From Vitis vinifera (Eukaryota > Streptophyta > Magnoliopsida > Vitales > Vitaceae), in the NCBI RefSeq assembly GCF_030704535.1, contig NC_081821.1, positions 6,463,001 to 6,527,000 of the forward strand: DNA of 64,000 nucleotides. Direction: 5' to 3'. Below the pieces are notes generated by a model. The model ran no database searches, was not told the origin of the DNA, and saw only the letters and a program-made list of their open reading frames with translations. Position numbers and translations under genes: made by a program. Positions 46,934 to 58,592 of the stretch are shown in pieces (positions within the stretch are counted from its first letter, which is position 1; every line of letters starts with the position of its first letter).

Positions 46934-49600
46934 TATGACAATGTTTTATGACTTGTTACTTTGATGAAACTTTTGTCTCATTAATTGCACAACATTGATG
47001 ACAAACAATGTTAATACTATATCAAGTGATAGAAACTTGATTAAAGGCTCCAGAAAAGTTTATACTATGTCACTAGTGATATTTGATTTAATGTGAATGG
47101 CACTTTATATGATGATAGATTCAGAAGAATCTTGTAAGACCAACTTGGTCCCCTGGGGTAAAATGTTGTATGGATGTACATTATAAAACCAGAAGTTTTT
47201 ATTTAATGACTAGTCTAGCTATACACTTAAAAGGTAGAGTAACATGTTGTGCAGATTATCATTTTAATGAGACAATTTCCTCACCATTAGGGGGAGAAAA
47301 GCCAATTCCAGAAGAACGACGTGAAATTATTTGGAATGCATTGACTTTGACTTATCTTGATCCTCGTACAAATCAATGTGAACTAGAAGTTCAAAGGATC
47401 ATTCATTTTCAAAATCTTGCAAATCAATTACCAGATACATTCATTGATATAAAGAAAGTGACAAAGTCACATATCCCAACTACAAATACTCCAACACGGA
47501 TTAATGTCTCTGTAGGACAGTTAACAAATGAATCTAAGATACACCTGAAGCATGGTAGACCTATCGACTCAAATGATGTAACTCCTTGGAAGATGAGAAC
47601 TCAAGAAAAACTTGGCACTCTAGAAGAGACCATCAAAATGACTGATCAGTTTAAAATTGATAAATCTATAGCCTTAGAAAATGCACAAATAATACAAGAA
47701 GCCCTTGAAGAGGCACATATATTGAATAAGAAGCACATATTGAATGAGAAGCCCTCGAAGAGGCACATGTATCTGAAAATTTTGAGATCGCAGTAAGTTA
47801 TGTACATAGGAGAAAAATGGAATTGAAATAATATTGTTATTAATAATATTTTCGCTTTCCAAGTGGTCTTCGATATCATAAGAAATTATGAAGATCTTGA
47901 ACCACGAAATGTGGAAGAATGCCGACATAGAAATTATTAGCCAAAATGGAAAGAAGCTATGCAGGCAGAGTTAAACTCATTAACAAAATGAGAAATTTTT
48001 GGACTTGTAGTTTATATACCTGAAGATGTAAAGCCTATTGGGTACAAATGGGTATTTGTACAAAAAAAAACAATGAGAATAATGAGATCATAAGATATAA
48101 AATGCGATTAGTAGCATAAGGTTTCTCATAGAAACCTGGTATTGACTACGAGGAAACATTCTCTCCCGTCATGGACACAATCACATTTTGTTTCTTAATT
48201 AGTTTGGTAGTCCCAGAAGGACTAGATATGCGTCTCATGAATGTTATTACGTCATATTTATATAGATCCATGGATAATGATATATACATGAAAATTATTG
48301 AATGATTTAAATTGCCTGAAGCAAATTGTACAAAACCTCGTAGCTAGTACTCAATCAAGTTACAAGCAATCTGGACGCATGTGATACAATCGCCTTAGCG
48401 AACACTTGCTAAAAGAAGGGTATATGAATAATCCTATATGCCTATGCATCTTCATTAAGAAATCAAAAACCGGATTTGCAAGTATTGTAGTGTATGTTGA
48501 TGACTTAAATCTTGTTGGAACTCCTGAAGAGCTCATAAGAACAACAAATTACTTGAAAAATGAATTTGAGATGAAAGATCTTGAAAAAACAAAATTTTGT
48601 CGCGATTTGCAGATCGAGTATTTTTCAAATGGAGTTTTAATACATCAATTAACATACATTAAGAAATCTTTGAAGCATTTTTATATGGATAAAGTGCATC
48701 CTTTAAGTCCTCCAATGGTTGTCCAATCACTTGATGTGAAAAGGGACCCATTTCGTCCTTGCGAAAAAGGATGAAGAATTACTTGGTCCTGAAGTACCAT
48801 ATCTTAGTGCTATTGGTGCACTTATATATCTTGCCAATTGTATACGTCTAAACATTGCTTTTTCTGTCAATTTATTAGCAAGATATAGTTCCGCTCCAAC
48901 TCGAAGACATTGGAATGGTATCAAACATATATTGCGTTATCTTTGCGGAACTACTAGTATGAGTCTATTTTACTCAAGGAAATCAAAGCAACAATTGCTT
49001 GGATATGCAAATGCAGAATATTTTTCAGATCCATATAAAGGTAAGTCACAAACATGGTATTTGTTTAATTATAATGGTATTGCTATCTCATGAAGATCTA
49101 TCAAACAAACAATGGTGGTCACATCATCAAATCATTCAAAAATTCTTGCAATTCATGAAGCAAGTCGTGAATGTGTATGACTAAGGTAAATGATCCAACA
49201 TATACAAGAAACATGTGGACTACCTTCCATCAAAGGCAATGCAACCGTGTTACATGAAGATAATGTTGCTTGTATTGCACAAATTAAAGGAAGATTCATA
49301 AAAGGTGACAGAACTAAGTATATTTCCTATAAATTCTTCTATACTCATGAGCTTCGAAAGAAAGGTGAGATCGATGTTCAACATATTCGGTCATGCAATA
49401 ATCTAACAGATCTATTCACAAAGGCGTTACATTCGACCACATTGAAAAAGTTAAGGTATGACTTTGGAATACGAAGATTGAGAGATCTACCATTTGAAAT
49501 GTTGAAGAAATCATAATCATGTTTACATGAGGAGGATAATGATAATATGGATATACAACACTCTTTTTTCCTTCGTCCAAATTTTGTCCCACTGGGTTTT
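46934..49600 (+). pseudogene. Copia 2 polymerase remnants
   Basis: Protease-like remnant at 46940-47160, then a linker block at 47170-47796 matching Copia 1 29370-29920 (IPEERREI, QLTNESKI). Reverse transcriptase fragments follow with VYVDDL near 48490, then RNase H at about 48960-49516 (IKGDRTKYIS, LTDLFTKAL). Integrase and most of gag are absent. Frameshifts occur at, for example, 48068 (A run) and 48772. Confidence 0.82.
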
Positions 49601-49727
49601 ATTGGCAAGGTTTTTAACGAGGCAGTTATAATAATCCAAAAGAATATTGTACTCTTTTTCCTTCACTAGGGTTTTTTCCTAGTAAGGTTTTAATGAAACA
49701 GATTCTTATGATCATCCAAGGGGGAGT

Positions 49728-49790
49728 GTTATAAAATATGAGATTCTGTACTGTTATGATAACTTGTGCATGATTATCCATAAAATATAA
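49728..49790 (+). repeat. Copia 2 3' LTR fragment
   Basis: TGTTATAAAATATGAG and about 45 further bases match the 5' LTR, then similarity ends abruptly. The AAGGGGGAG polypurine tract lies directly before it. Confidence 0.7.
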
Positions 49791-49847
49791 TTATTTTAAA
49801 AATTATTAAATTTATTAATAAATTTAATATAAAGTATTTCTTATCAT

Positions 49848-50018
49848 TTCTTATCAGCACGAGGCTTTGAAAAAGAGTGGCAATATGAATCATTGTTTTT
49901 CCTATAAATTATTCTGAGTAGTCCTATACTCTCACCTCAACCTTGCTGCTAGCCTGCCACTGCCCTCTATTTCAGTAGCCATCTTCATAGTTCAAACTCT
50001 CAGCCTCACCAAAATTCC
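49848..50018 (+). repeat. Upstream region shared by SDR4 and SDR5
   Basis: From TTCTTATCAGCACGAGG to the start-codon position this leader matches 56737-56945 before SDR5, except that a block of about 33 bp is absent here. A TATA box (CTATAAAT) lies at 49912-49919. The duplicated unit therefore carried its promoter. Confidence 0.88.
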
Positions 50019-50800
50019 ATAACAGACACTACACCTTTTAACAACAAGCCACAAGGCAAAGTGGCTATCATCACCGGCGGCGCAAGCAACATCGGAGAGG
50101 CTATGAAATGTCTCTTCGTCGATAACGGCGCACGTGCCGTCGTTATAGCTGACATCCAAGATGAGCTAGGCTGTATCATCGCCAAGTCAATCAGCTTACA
50201 CCGATGCAAGTACGTTCACTGTGATGTAACTGATGAGTAGCAGATCGAAGCGATGGTGGAATCGACGGTGCAAATGTTCGGACAACTTGACATCATGTTC
50301 AGTAACACTGGGATTATGAGTAAGGGCGACTAGACCATACTGGAGCTAGATCTGTCAACTTACGATAAGGTGGTTGTAGTAAACGCATGCGTCATGGTGG
50401 CGTGTGTGAAGCATGCGACACGTGCGATGGTGAAGTTAAAGAGAGCATAGTGTGCACGACAAGCATGTTTGCGACGATGGAGAGTGACAAGTTTATTGAC
50501 TACACGATGTCCAAGCACGCGGTGTTGGGGTTGGTGAGATCAGTGAGTAAGCAGCTGGGCGCGTACGGAATAAGGGTGAATTGTGTGTCACCGATGGTGG
50601 TGGCGACGACATTGGTTTGCAGCTCGGCTAAAATGGGCATGGAGGAGGCTGAGAAATTTTTTGGATAGTTTGTGGATTTGAAAGGGGGAGGGGCGTTGAA
50701 AGTGAGACACATGGCAGATGTAGTGTTGTTTCTCGCCATCGACGATTTTGAGTTTATGATGGGGCATAACTTGGTCATTGACGGCGGCTACCGCCGCTGA
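50019..50800 (+). pseudogene. Short-chain dehydrogenase/reductase, copy 4 (pseudogene)
   Basis: Close relative of copy 5 with several lesions: the start ATG is ATA (50019-50021); TAG at 50238-50240 and 50331-50333; a deletion of about 7 nt near 50430 that shifts the frame; and a TAG after KFFG at about 50667. The glycine motif reads GGASNIG with Asn for the second Gly, and ATP of the loop is ATT. The catalytic Tyr-Lys (YTMSK) is still readable. No function expected. Confidence 0.93.
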
Positions 50801-51950
50801 CGATAATCATAATACAAAGGAAGCGGAGTGTTACTAGTGATTAACGCAATTTGTCACTGTTGTTAAATTAAATTGGTCGAAAACATTTATATTTTGTTGT
50901 CCATATTTTGAAGCACAATATAAAAGAACGAAGATTAAGGAAAAAAATAAAAAAAGAAAATAGAAAGATCGTTCTCCCTCTCAAATCCATCATTCTTCTC
51001 CTAACAATCACATTTTTGCCACTTTATCGTGTAACTCTACTACATTTGTCATTATCTTCTTTTGTCTTCGTGTTTTTTTTCTACACTTTGGTGACGTTTG
51101 TTTTTTTACTTAATTCTAAATAGAGCCTTAATACTTAATAGTGTTAAATATTAAGTTGTTTGTTTTTGTAATATTTTATTTCTATTAAGTATTAAAAAAT
51201 AGAGAAAAACAAATATGTTATTTTTCTATTTAGAAAAAACTACATATTTTGATTTTTTTTATTTAGTAAAAAGTTTATAATAAGTTATGAAAAAGTAGAA
51301 AAACAAACAACCTAAATTCTGAAAACAAATTACTTTCAACAAAAAACCAAAAAAACAAATACCACCTTTGTGTTTCTCTATTATTATTATTATTAAGATT
51401 TACATTCCTTGTTTTTTTTTCATTACTTCATAATTGGTTTGGGATAGCGCCAATGACTTTAGAATTGATGTATGATTTACTATTAACTTTAGATATGGGT
51501 GATCATGGGACTTCTTTGATTCTTTTGGGCAAAAAAGGACATGAAAATTATTTTATTTTAGATATTCACTTATTTGACTTATTGTTATGTACTTAACAAG
51601 AGTTACATTATTATAATCTATAAAATGAACTTTAACAAGACTCAATCTTAGTTAATTTTTTTACAAATTAGAACCAAATTGTAATTATATCCAAGTAAAT
51701 ATTCTTTATAAATTAAATTGATCAATCATAGTTAAGTTGAATATTCTCATTAAGAATTGTAGACCCTTTCTGGACCAAGAGTTTTTTTTTCTCAATCCCG
51801 GGAAGAGCTAGGCGTTGGATTTTTTAGGAATGGGGGACAACTTTTCAAGTGAGCTGCATGCATGGGACGCATGGCCAAGGACACCACCACCTTGCCATGG
51901 TGGTGGTTAAGATGGGAATTTTTTCTTAACAAAGGACAGATGAATGGATG
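50801..51950. other. Intergenic DNA
   Basis: AT-rich, no supported gene. A short ORF at 50908-51123 is lysine- then leucine-rich by base composition and is not credible. Confidence 0.45.
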
Positions 51951-52541
51951 GTGAGAAGTAAAGTTGGTGAAGGCTTGGATGGGAAGAAAATAGAGCTAAG
52001 AGAAGAAAAAAGGGGGATGACAGAAAAAGGAGTTGCAACTTGAGAGAGAAGAGGAGAAGCAGAGAAAGTTGTGTAATGGACTTCCAGGTAAGACCACTAT
52101 GAGCTTGTCATTTTTCCATTTTCTAAAATTTTTATTTCATTTTCTGCTAGCCTATGAGCATTATTCTGTTGTTTAGTTTAGACATCAAGAGTGTTTTGGT
52201 TGTCGTGGATGAATTTGATTGTTTGCATATATTGTTCTATTGTGGTTCCCTTTCGTATTCTTGATTTCCCCCTGTAAATAGTTGGATTCATCTTTGGGTT
52301 TGGGTTTGGTGTTTGATAGTCATATTACTACTCTTAGCATGTCTCACTAGTTCTTGGCCCATTGATTGAAACATGGAACATGGCTATGGTTGATTGATTT
52401 TGTTTCCTTAGCTTGTGCTCTGTTTTCTTGTTATTTTTCCCATATTTTTTATGTCTGTCTATGGGGAGATGGGCACTACAAATATATAGCATTAAGAAGT
52501 TGTGGGTAATCATGAGACAATGGTGTCTTTCTCTCTTTAGA

Positions 52542-52924
52542 ATTGTGTCTCAATGGAAAGATGATGAAGCTCAAACAGTTGTTACAGTCCAGGACCCATT
52601 TGTCTGAAAATCTTTTGCATGGGAAACTTGGTGATGTTAAAAATCCTTTATGGTTACAAGCTTTTACATCTTGGGCTGGCCTTTCAACTGCCACATACCA
52701 TTTTACTGATAAAGGAAATTACCCAGATTGAGTATATGCTCCTTATTGTGTTTACAAGGGCAAAGCTTCATTGACCGTGTGCCCTATTCTCCCCAAATTC
52801 TCTAGATTGGATTCTGGAGGTCTGAAAGTTGATCACCGTGGTGTCATGATGCTGTAATTCTCACTTGCTGTGGGTGAACGCAAGTACAACGGGGAGAAGA
52901 AGCAGTTCTTTGCATTGTCACCAG
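52542..52924 (+). pseudogene. Whirly (WHY2-like) gene fragment
   Basis: From ATG 52561 the sequence reads MMKLKQLLQSRTHLSENLLH, then LWLQAFTSWAGLSTA, similar to the mitochondrial targeting part of plant WHY2. A TGA at 52729-52731 follows GNYPD, then [28 protein letters not shown], a TAA (about 52855), and VGERKYNGEKKQFFALSP. The last block is the start of the Whirly single-stranded-DNA-binding domain, including its KGKA motif. Similarity ends at 52924, at a GGTAAC that may be an old splice donor. The remaining two thirds of the domain were not found in the following DNA. A CAG|GTAAGA at about 52086 and TTTAG before 52542 could be an intron in the leader. Confidence 0.8.
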
Positions 52925-54750
52925 GTAACCGAACTTATCTATTATACTAAAATACTTAGCCTTTTTACGTAGCAACTCTGGTAAAGAAAAACTAGAGAAA
53001 AGTCACTACGACTTTTGTAGTATTTCGAGTATCGTTCTCAAGGACTGTTTTATGGAAATTGTCAACACTAGAATAATTGAATTGCTTTCGTTTAAATTCT
53101 AAAGTGAAAAAACATATGAGAATAATGTGAAACTAAGTAAAAAAAATTAAATTAATAACAAAATGGTTATTGATTTTAAATTCATTGATTCAAGTTTGGG
53201 GCTTTCCACAATCTAACCTAGGGTATAGAAATTAAAGAAAACAAGGGTCTTTTAAGTCATATGATCTTAGGGTTTTGGGATCCTTAGTCGCTTGTGATCA
53301 AATTGAGTTCTATAACTTAAAATTGCATCCGAAACCTAATTTTTCATTTTTAAAACAAATTCCTAAAACCATGAAATAAATGAGATTGATTACCAATTTA
53401 AGATTTGACTTTTTAACTCTTCCTACTCTTTATAGTTTTGTTTTGAGGCAAATAACGATAGAGAAGACGATGATAACTAATGATCAAGAATTACCGAGAA
53501 TCACTAGTATCGGTTAATAACCTACCGTATCATTCCCTAAACTAACTCACAAGGATAGGATAAAAAAAATTGATAAATTGTCATCCAACCAAAAATTAAT
53601 CTCATTGTTATAATAATTTATCCATTGTCCCTATAGGTTTCTTAGCCCTTAGGTTTTCATACTTCAAGCCCCAAGTTGGCTCTTAGCCTCTCATGGGGGT
53701 GATGTCACATTCACAATCCATAATAGGGTAAAAATCCATTATTTGAATATAAAAAAAACTAAAAACAATCTATTTAATAAATAATAATAATAATAATAAT
53801 AATAAACAAATCAAAGTTCTTGTCTTCTTCCACCTTCAATGTCAAAAACTCCGGAAAAGAAATCCAAGATCCCTAAAACCTAGAAATAAGAGAGTTTATA
53901 TAATATCATCAATTACCTAACATGTGGTACACTCTCATTAGCCACTTATTATATATAAAAAAAAACCCCTAAAAATGATTAAAAATAATAATAAAATGGT
54001 GATTTCTAGTCGTGTGAGGTCCACTTAAGGTGGATGGAGTGCCCTAGATGTAATTCCCAAGGTAGAGGAGGTAAAACATCCAAGTGGCAGTAGATGAATT
54101 CGAAATTGGTGTCATTTCGAAGTGGATTTCGAATTCATAAGTTGAATTTCGAAATCATTTCGAAATGACCCTTCAACTTGGTGTAGTTGTATTCAAATAG
54201 CCATAACTTCTTCATTTCAGCTCCAATTTGCACACTATTTAAAGCATTGGACTCCTGATTTTCTGAGCTTCGAAATGATATATAGTATGTATAAAATAGA
54301 ATCCAGGAAGTTCTCCAAATTTTCCCTCAAAATCAAAGTATATATTGCCATCAAATTTTTGAGTTCTGAATTTCTATGCAGTTGAATCCTACTTCATGCC
54401 TCATTTCCCATGTTTTCTTGCCTTATTTCTTACTCCATAATGGTCATCTCTCATCTTCCAAACTCATGATGTCCTCATCTTACCTTTCCTTATGGTCCAT
54501 GAGTCTTGACTCACTTATTTCCTCATTTAGCCATTTCTTGATTTTTCAAAATTTAAAGTAATTCAACTTGCACCATTTTCTTCATTTGAACATGAGATAA
54601 GTCTCCAAAGTACAAATTAAACTCATGGCTAGGGTCTTAGTATCAATTTATGTCAAGTTGGGTGATTTAAATGTTCTTTGGTGCACAAATCATATCAAAT
54701 ATGTGTCATTAGAGCACATATTTTGGCTCCAATCACCAGAGTTGATTTTT
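52925..54750 (-). mobile_element. LTR-like dispersed repeat
   Basis: Non-coding stretch whose opening (AGTCACTACGACTTTTGTAG, then GAGTATCGTTCTCAAGGACT) parallels the organisation of the Athila-like LTR at 36830-36930 (GCTACTATAGCATAGTGGCT, GGATCATTCACTGGGAT). It may be a solo or truncated LTR on the minus strand. No second copy lies in the window, so borders are unknown. An (AAT)9-type tract occurs at about 53780-53804. Confidence 0.4.
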
Positions 54751-54756
54751 TCTCCA

Positions 54757-54970
54757 CTTAAACTTCTTCCCATTCTCTCTCATGCATATGCAGCCACCAA
54801 ACCCATTTTTCTCACCTTTTCCTCCACTTAAATTTCTTCACATTCTCTCTCATACATATGCAACCACCAAACCCATTTTTCTCACATTTTCCTCCGCTTA
54901 AACTTCTTCACATTCTCTCACATTTTCTTCCACTTAAACTTCTTCCCATTCTTTCTTATGTGTATGTAGC
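54757..54970 (+). repeat. 70-bp tandem repeat
   Basis: Two complete 70-bp units starting CTTAAACTTCTTCCCATTC (54757) and CTTAAATTTCTTCACATTC (54827), followed by two shortened units up to about 54970. No coding meaning. Confidence 0.88.
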
Positions 54971-55119
54971 CCACATGCATGCTTGCTCCTAACGTCTTCA
55001 ATACTTGGTGGTGCCCAAATAGTTTGCCACCTAACCACTCCATCCCGGGCCCACGCTCATGCATGGCCACCTTTGGCATGCGATCCTAAAGACCATATTC
55101 TATCTATTTTTTTTTTAAT

Positions 55120-55600
55120 TCTTCATATTTTGATGCCAAAATTTAATTTTCAAACAATTTTCCAAACTTCAATTTTCAAATATAATTTTTCAAAACTTCA
55201 ATTTTCAAATAGTTTTCAAAAAGTTAAATTTTCAAATAATTTTCCAAACTTCAATTTCTAAATTTAATTTTCAAAATTCCACTCTCACATAATTCTTCAA
55301 AATTCCAAATTTAATTTTCAAAACTCCAATTTTCAAATAATTTTCCAAAAATTCCAATTTTCAAATTTAATTTTCCAAAATTCCATTTTCAAACAATTCT
55401 TCAAATTTAATTTTCAAAACTCTTATTTTCAAATAATTTTTCAAAATTCCAAATTTCAAAACTCCCATTTTCAAATAGTTTTTTTTTTTATAAAAAAAAT
55501 TCTATTTTTTAAATTTAATTTTTAAGATTTCAAAATTCAAATAATTTTCAAAACTCTAGTTTTCTTTCAAATAATTTTAATTCCACTCCAGCTTTCAATT
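55120..55600 (+). repeat. Degenerate AATTTTCAAA-rich repeat tract
   Basis: About 480 bp built from irregular repeats of TTCAATTTTCAAATAATTTT and variants. Small ORFs inside it are a by-product of the repeat. Confidence 0.85.
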
Positions 55601-56736
55601 TTTTTTTTTTTAATGCTACCACTTTTCATCATAAATCCCGTTTTTAAATAAACTTGTTACATTTCTTTCAGGTAAGTACTTTCGCAAGTTTTTTTTTATT
55701 TTAAAATAATTTTCCACTTTCCTTGATTTTTAATAAGCATGAAAGCAATTTTCATAATTTCAAAATAATGAAATTTTTTATATTAATTCATATAAAATAA
55801 ATTGAGTTTTGGTGGGGATCCAACATTCATAACATTTCTTTCGAAAATAATTCAAGTGAGTTGTATGATTGATATTGTTTGATTTTGATTGGTTTTGTGC
55901 AAGACATTTTACACTTATCATTATGCACTAACTTTGTTTCATGATAGCGCTTTATTATTTGCTGCTAAGATACGATCTCATTCACACTTTGCTTATTCTC
56001 ATGCATCATTCGATTTATTATTTGATCATTTTATTGGTATCCATTGATTTTCTTATCAATTGTCATATTTGTTTCACCTTATTTAGTAGAGACCCGTTTT
56101 TAGGGACTTAGAGGGGTATTACAAACTTTTTACTGTACCTTCCCAATAAGTAATCTGACCCTTGGACCCGACTTGATTTTTCACACACCTATTTTTCCAA
56201 ATAAGGAGTCACACTTAGGGTTTTCTTTCTTATTTTGTTTTTCTTTTAAAAATAAAACAAAAATAAGTGATGACTCCAAGTCTTTTTTAAAAATAATATT
56301 TTTTATCAAATAAATAAAAAAACGAGTTGTGTTATCAAGTGGAAGTGCATGCACAAAATGCGGGGTCCACAAGAATATAACTTTAATTAAGTTTTTCATA
56401 AATTAAACTTAATTATAGTTAAGTCGATATTGTAATTCAGATCACTACCTAATTAAGTTCTTTGCAATAAAATTCAAAATAGTTAATGTTCATATGAATA
56501 TTTAGCTTGAGAACTTAATCACAATTAAATTCTTTATTAGTGGAGTTTCAAGTGAATATTGTAATTGAGAACTTAACCTTAGTTAAGTTCTTCGTCGGTA
56601 AAACTTAACCATAGTTAGATATAGATTACCGATCAATATGAATGATAGGTGATGACCTTTTACATTAACTTGAACTTTCATATATCTTTCTCTGACTTTG
56701 AATCATTTAACGGTTGAAAAACGGGAACCCTGTTCT
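55601..56736. other. Intergenic and repeat-like DNA
   Basis: No gene recognised. 56090-56170 (AGAGACCCGTTTTTAGGGAC context) looks like part of a plant LTR. At 56390-56600 AATTAAGTTCTT-type motifs recur irregularly. The SDR5 duplicated leader begins at 56737. Confidence 0.4.
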
Positions 56737-56820
56737 TTCTTATCAGCACGAGGCTTTGAAAAAGGAGTGGCAATATGAAATGTTCATAAAAAAGTGGACA
56801 CAAGGAAACCATAGTTTTCC

Positions 56821-56828
56821 CTATAAAT
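56821..56828 (+). promoter_or_regulatory. TATA box of SDR copy 5
   Basis: CTATAAAT, 118 bp before the ATG, conserved at the matching place before SDR copy 4. Conservation within the duplicated leader and spacing support it. Confidence 0.55.
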
Positions 56829-56945
56829 CATTCTGAGTAATCCTATACCCTCACCTCAACCTTGCTGCCAGCCTGCCGCTGCTCTCTAATCTCAGGAGCC
56901 ATCTTCATAGTTCATACTTCATACTCTCAGCCTCACCAAAATTCC

Positions 56946-57734
56946 ATGACAGACCCTACACCTTTTAACAAGAAGCTACAAGGTAAAGTGGCTATCATCA
57001 CCGGCGGCGCAAGCGGCATCGGCGAGGCTACGGCACGTCTCTTCGCCGATCACGGCGCACGAGCCGTCGTTGTAGCCGACATCCAAGACGAGCTGGGCCG
57101 TGGCGTCGCCGAGTCAATCGGCTTACACCGCTGCAGGTACATTCACTGTGATGTAACCGATGAGCAGCAGATCAAAGCGATGGTGGAATCGACGGTGAAG
57201 ATGTTCGGACAACTCGACATCATGTTCAGCAACGCTGGGGTTATGAGTATGGGCGACCAGACCATACTGGAGCTGGATCTATCAGCTTCCGACAAGGTGT
57301 TTGCAGTAAACGCACGCGGCATGGCGGCGTGTGTGAAGCACGCGGCGCGTGCGATGGTGGAGGGTGGTGTTAAAGGGAGCATAGTGTGCACGGCGAGCGT
57401 GGCTGCGACGGTGGGGAATGACAAGTTCACTGACTACATAATGTCGAAGCACGCGGTGTTGGGGCTAGTGAGATCGGCGAGTAAGCAGCTGGGCGCGTAC
57501 GGAATAAGGGTGAATTGCGTGTCACCGACGGCAGTGGCGACGCCAATGCTTTGCAGCGCATTTAAGATGGGCGTGGAGGAGGCGGAGAAATTTTTTGTAG
57601 AGGACATGGATTTAAAAGGGAGAGGGGCAGTGCAAGTGAGACACGTGGGGGATGCAGCGTTGTTTCTTGCTTCCGACGATTCTGAGTTTATAACGGGACA
57701 TAACTTGGCCATCGACGGGGGCTTCCGCCGGTGA
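56946..57734 (+). CDS. Short-chain dehydrogenase/reductase, copy 5
   Basis: Intact single-exon classical SDR of 262 residues from ATG 56946 (MTDPTPFNKK). The frame is open 28 codons further upstream but without an ATG. Motifs: TGGASGIG 19-26, Asp45 (NAD preference), NAG 96-98, Asn122, catalytic Ser151, Tyr164, Lys168 (YIMSK). Closest in the window to copies 3 and 4: the leader is shared with 4, and the MTDPT start and the RR tail are shared by all three. Expected to be an NAD-dependent dehydrogenase of a secondary alcohol; secoisolariciresinol dehydrogenase-like by family, substrate not deducible. Ser115 replaces the Tyr/Phe seen there in the other copies. Confidence 0.93.
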   Translation: MTDPTPFNKKLQGKVAIITGGASGIGEATARLFADHGARAVVVADIQDELGRGVAESIGLHRCRYIHCDVTDEQQIKAMVESTVKMFGQLDIMFSNAGVMSMGDQTILELDLSASDKVFAVNARGMAACVKHAARAMVEGGVKGSIVCTASVAATVGNDKFTDYIMSKHAVLGLVRSASKQLGAYGIRVNCVSPTAVATPMLCSAFKMGVEEAEKFFVEDMDLKGRGAVQVRHVGDAALFLASDDSEFITGHNLAIDGGFRR

Positions 57735-58005
57735 GTATGTTACATTTCAGGAAGGGAAGCGAAAAAGCTATTTTCCTTTTCCTTTTTGTTATTTTCAATA
57801 AGTTATTTCACATGAAATGTCAGTATCATGTTGGCCAACCCATCTCCCTTTCTAACTTTTAAGTTTTAAGTTGTAACACAATCCATGGCTATATGTTCTT
57901 CTTGAAAATTATTAAAGTATGGGTATGATAAAAAATAAATAAATTATTACACCGCGATGTACCCAATAAAAAATCAAATCCACGGTGGAATGGATCATAG
58001 TCAGA
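57735..58005. other. SDR5 3' flank
   Basis: 3' untranslated and spacer sequence. No separate feature. Confidence 0.4.
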
Positions 58006-58156
58006 TTGATATCATGCTCAACAATCTTGAAGTCCCAAGCCACTTGGATCATATAATTCTCGATCTTGAGTTCTCAACCTTTGATGGCCTCAGGGGATGG
58101 CAACATGCATGAAGCATATGCATGTGATGGTGGAGCAAGTCATGAAGGAAAGTACT
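58006..58156 (+). pseudogene. SDR relic between copies 5 and 6
   Basis: About 150 bp that align with the middle of SDR copy 6: GATTGATATCATG (58015) with the GQLDIMFSN segment, then TTCTCGATCTTGAGTTCTC (58056) with LDLEFSAFD, then after a gap of about 16 bp GGGGATGGCAACATGCATG with RGMAACVKHA, ending GGTGGAGCAAGTCATGAAGG. Stops and the gap make it non-functional. Neither end of an SDR gene was found around it. Confidence 0.88.
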
Positions 58157-58592
58157 CTCTAAACTTAAGTGATTTTGGTCAAACTTCTTTTTTTTCACTT
58201 AATTTAGTCTAAGGGTTATAATTAATTAATTAATCAAATAAATAAATAAATAAACCAAAATTGATCCAGCGCAAAATCTTATGCAACTTTGCATTTACCA
58301 AAACGTTTCTATATACAGAAAGTCAATTATACCCTATAGATGATTGCGGGTGAGGCATAAATTCAAAAGCAGTTGAGGACTTAAGTTCAGGGAAAAGACT
58401 ATAAACGAAGTAGTTGAGGAGCACAAGGGCAACATCACATCGAAGGTGCATTGCAGTGAGGATGACAAAGTCATATGACACATCTTCAAGGAATAATTAA
58501 AAAACAATAAAGTCTTCTTGAAAAACTGCAAGTGCTTCACCAGATAAAGGACCCAACATCACAGAGTGTAGGTAGGCCGTAGGCTATACAAA
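58157..58592. other. Spacer before SDR6
   Basis: No gene recognised. It must contain the SDR6 promoter, but no good TATA box was seen close to the ATG. Confidence 0.4.

Larger units (their letters stand above)
44247..49790 (+). mobile_element. Ty1/Copia LTR retrotransposon 2 (decayed)
   Basis: A relative of Copia 1 by its coding region but with a different LTR (GAGATTCTGTACCATTATG at about 44256; matching GAGATTCTGTACTGTTATG at about 49742). The 3' LTR is truncated after roughly 60 bp and the exact left border is lost in an AT run, so no target duplication could be set. Gag and integrase are missing; a hairpin array fills the leader, a second element is nested at 45395, and the remaining polymerase region is full of stops. 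Confidence 0.8.

Noticed and set aside
50387-50668. 93-codon ORF in SDR copy 4 as a truncated functional protein
   Set aside because: It lacks the cofactor-binding half, starts in the wrong frame for its first 15 codons, and lies between stops.
55138-55261. Phe/Asn-rich ORF in the AATTTTCAAA tract
   Set aside because: Created by the repeat itself.
56862-56945. N-terminal extension of SDR copy 5 as a possible organelle targeting peptide
   Set aside because: The extended frame begins with TTG, not ATG, and the sequence equals the untranslated leader of copy 4.
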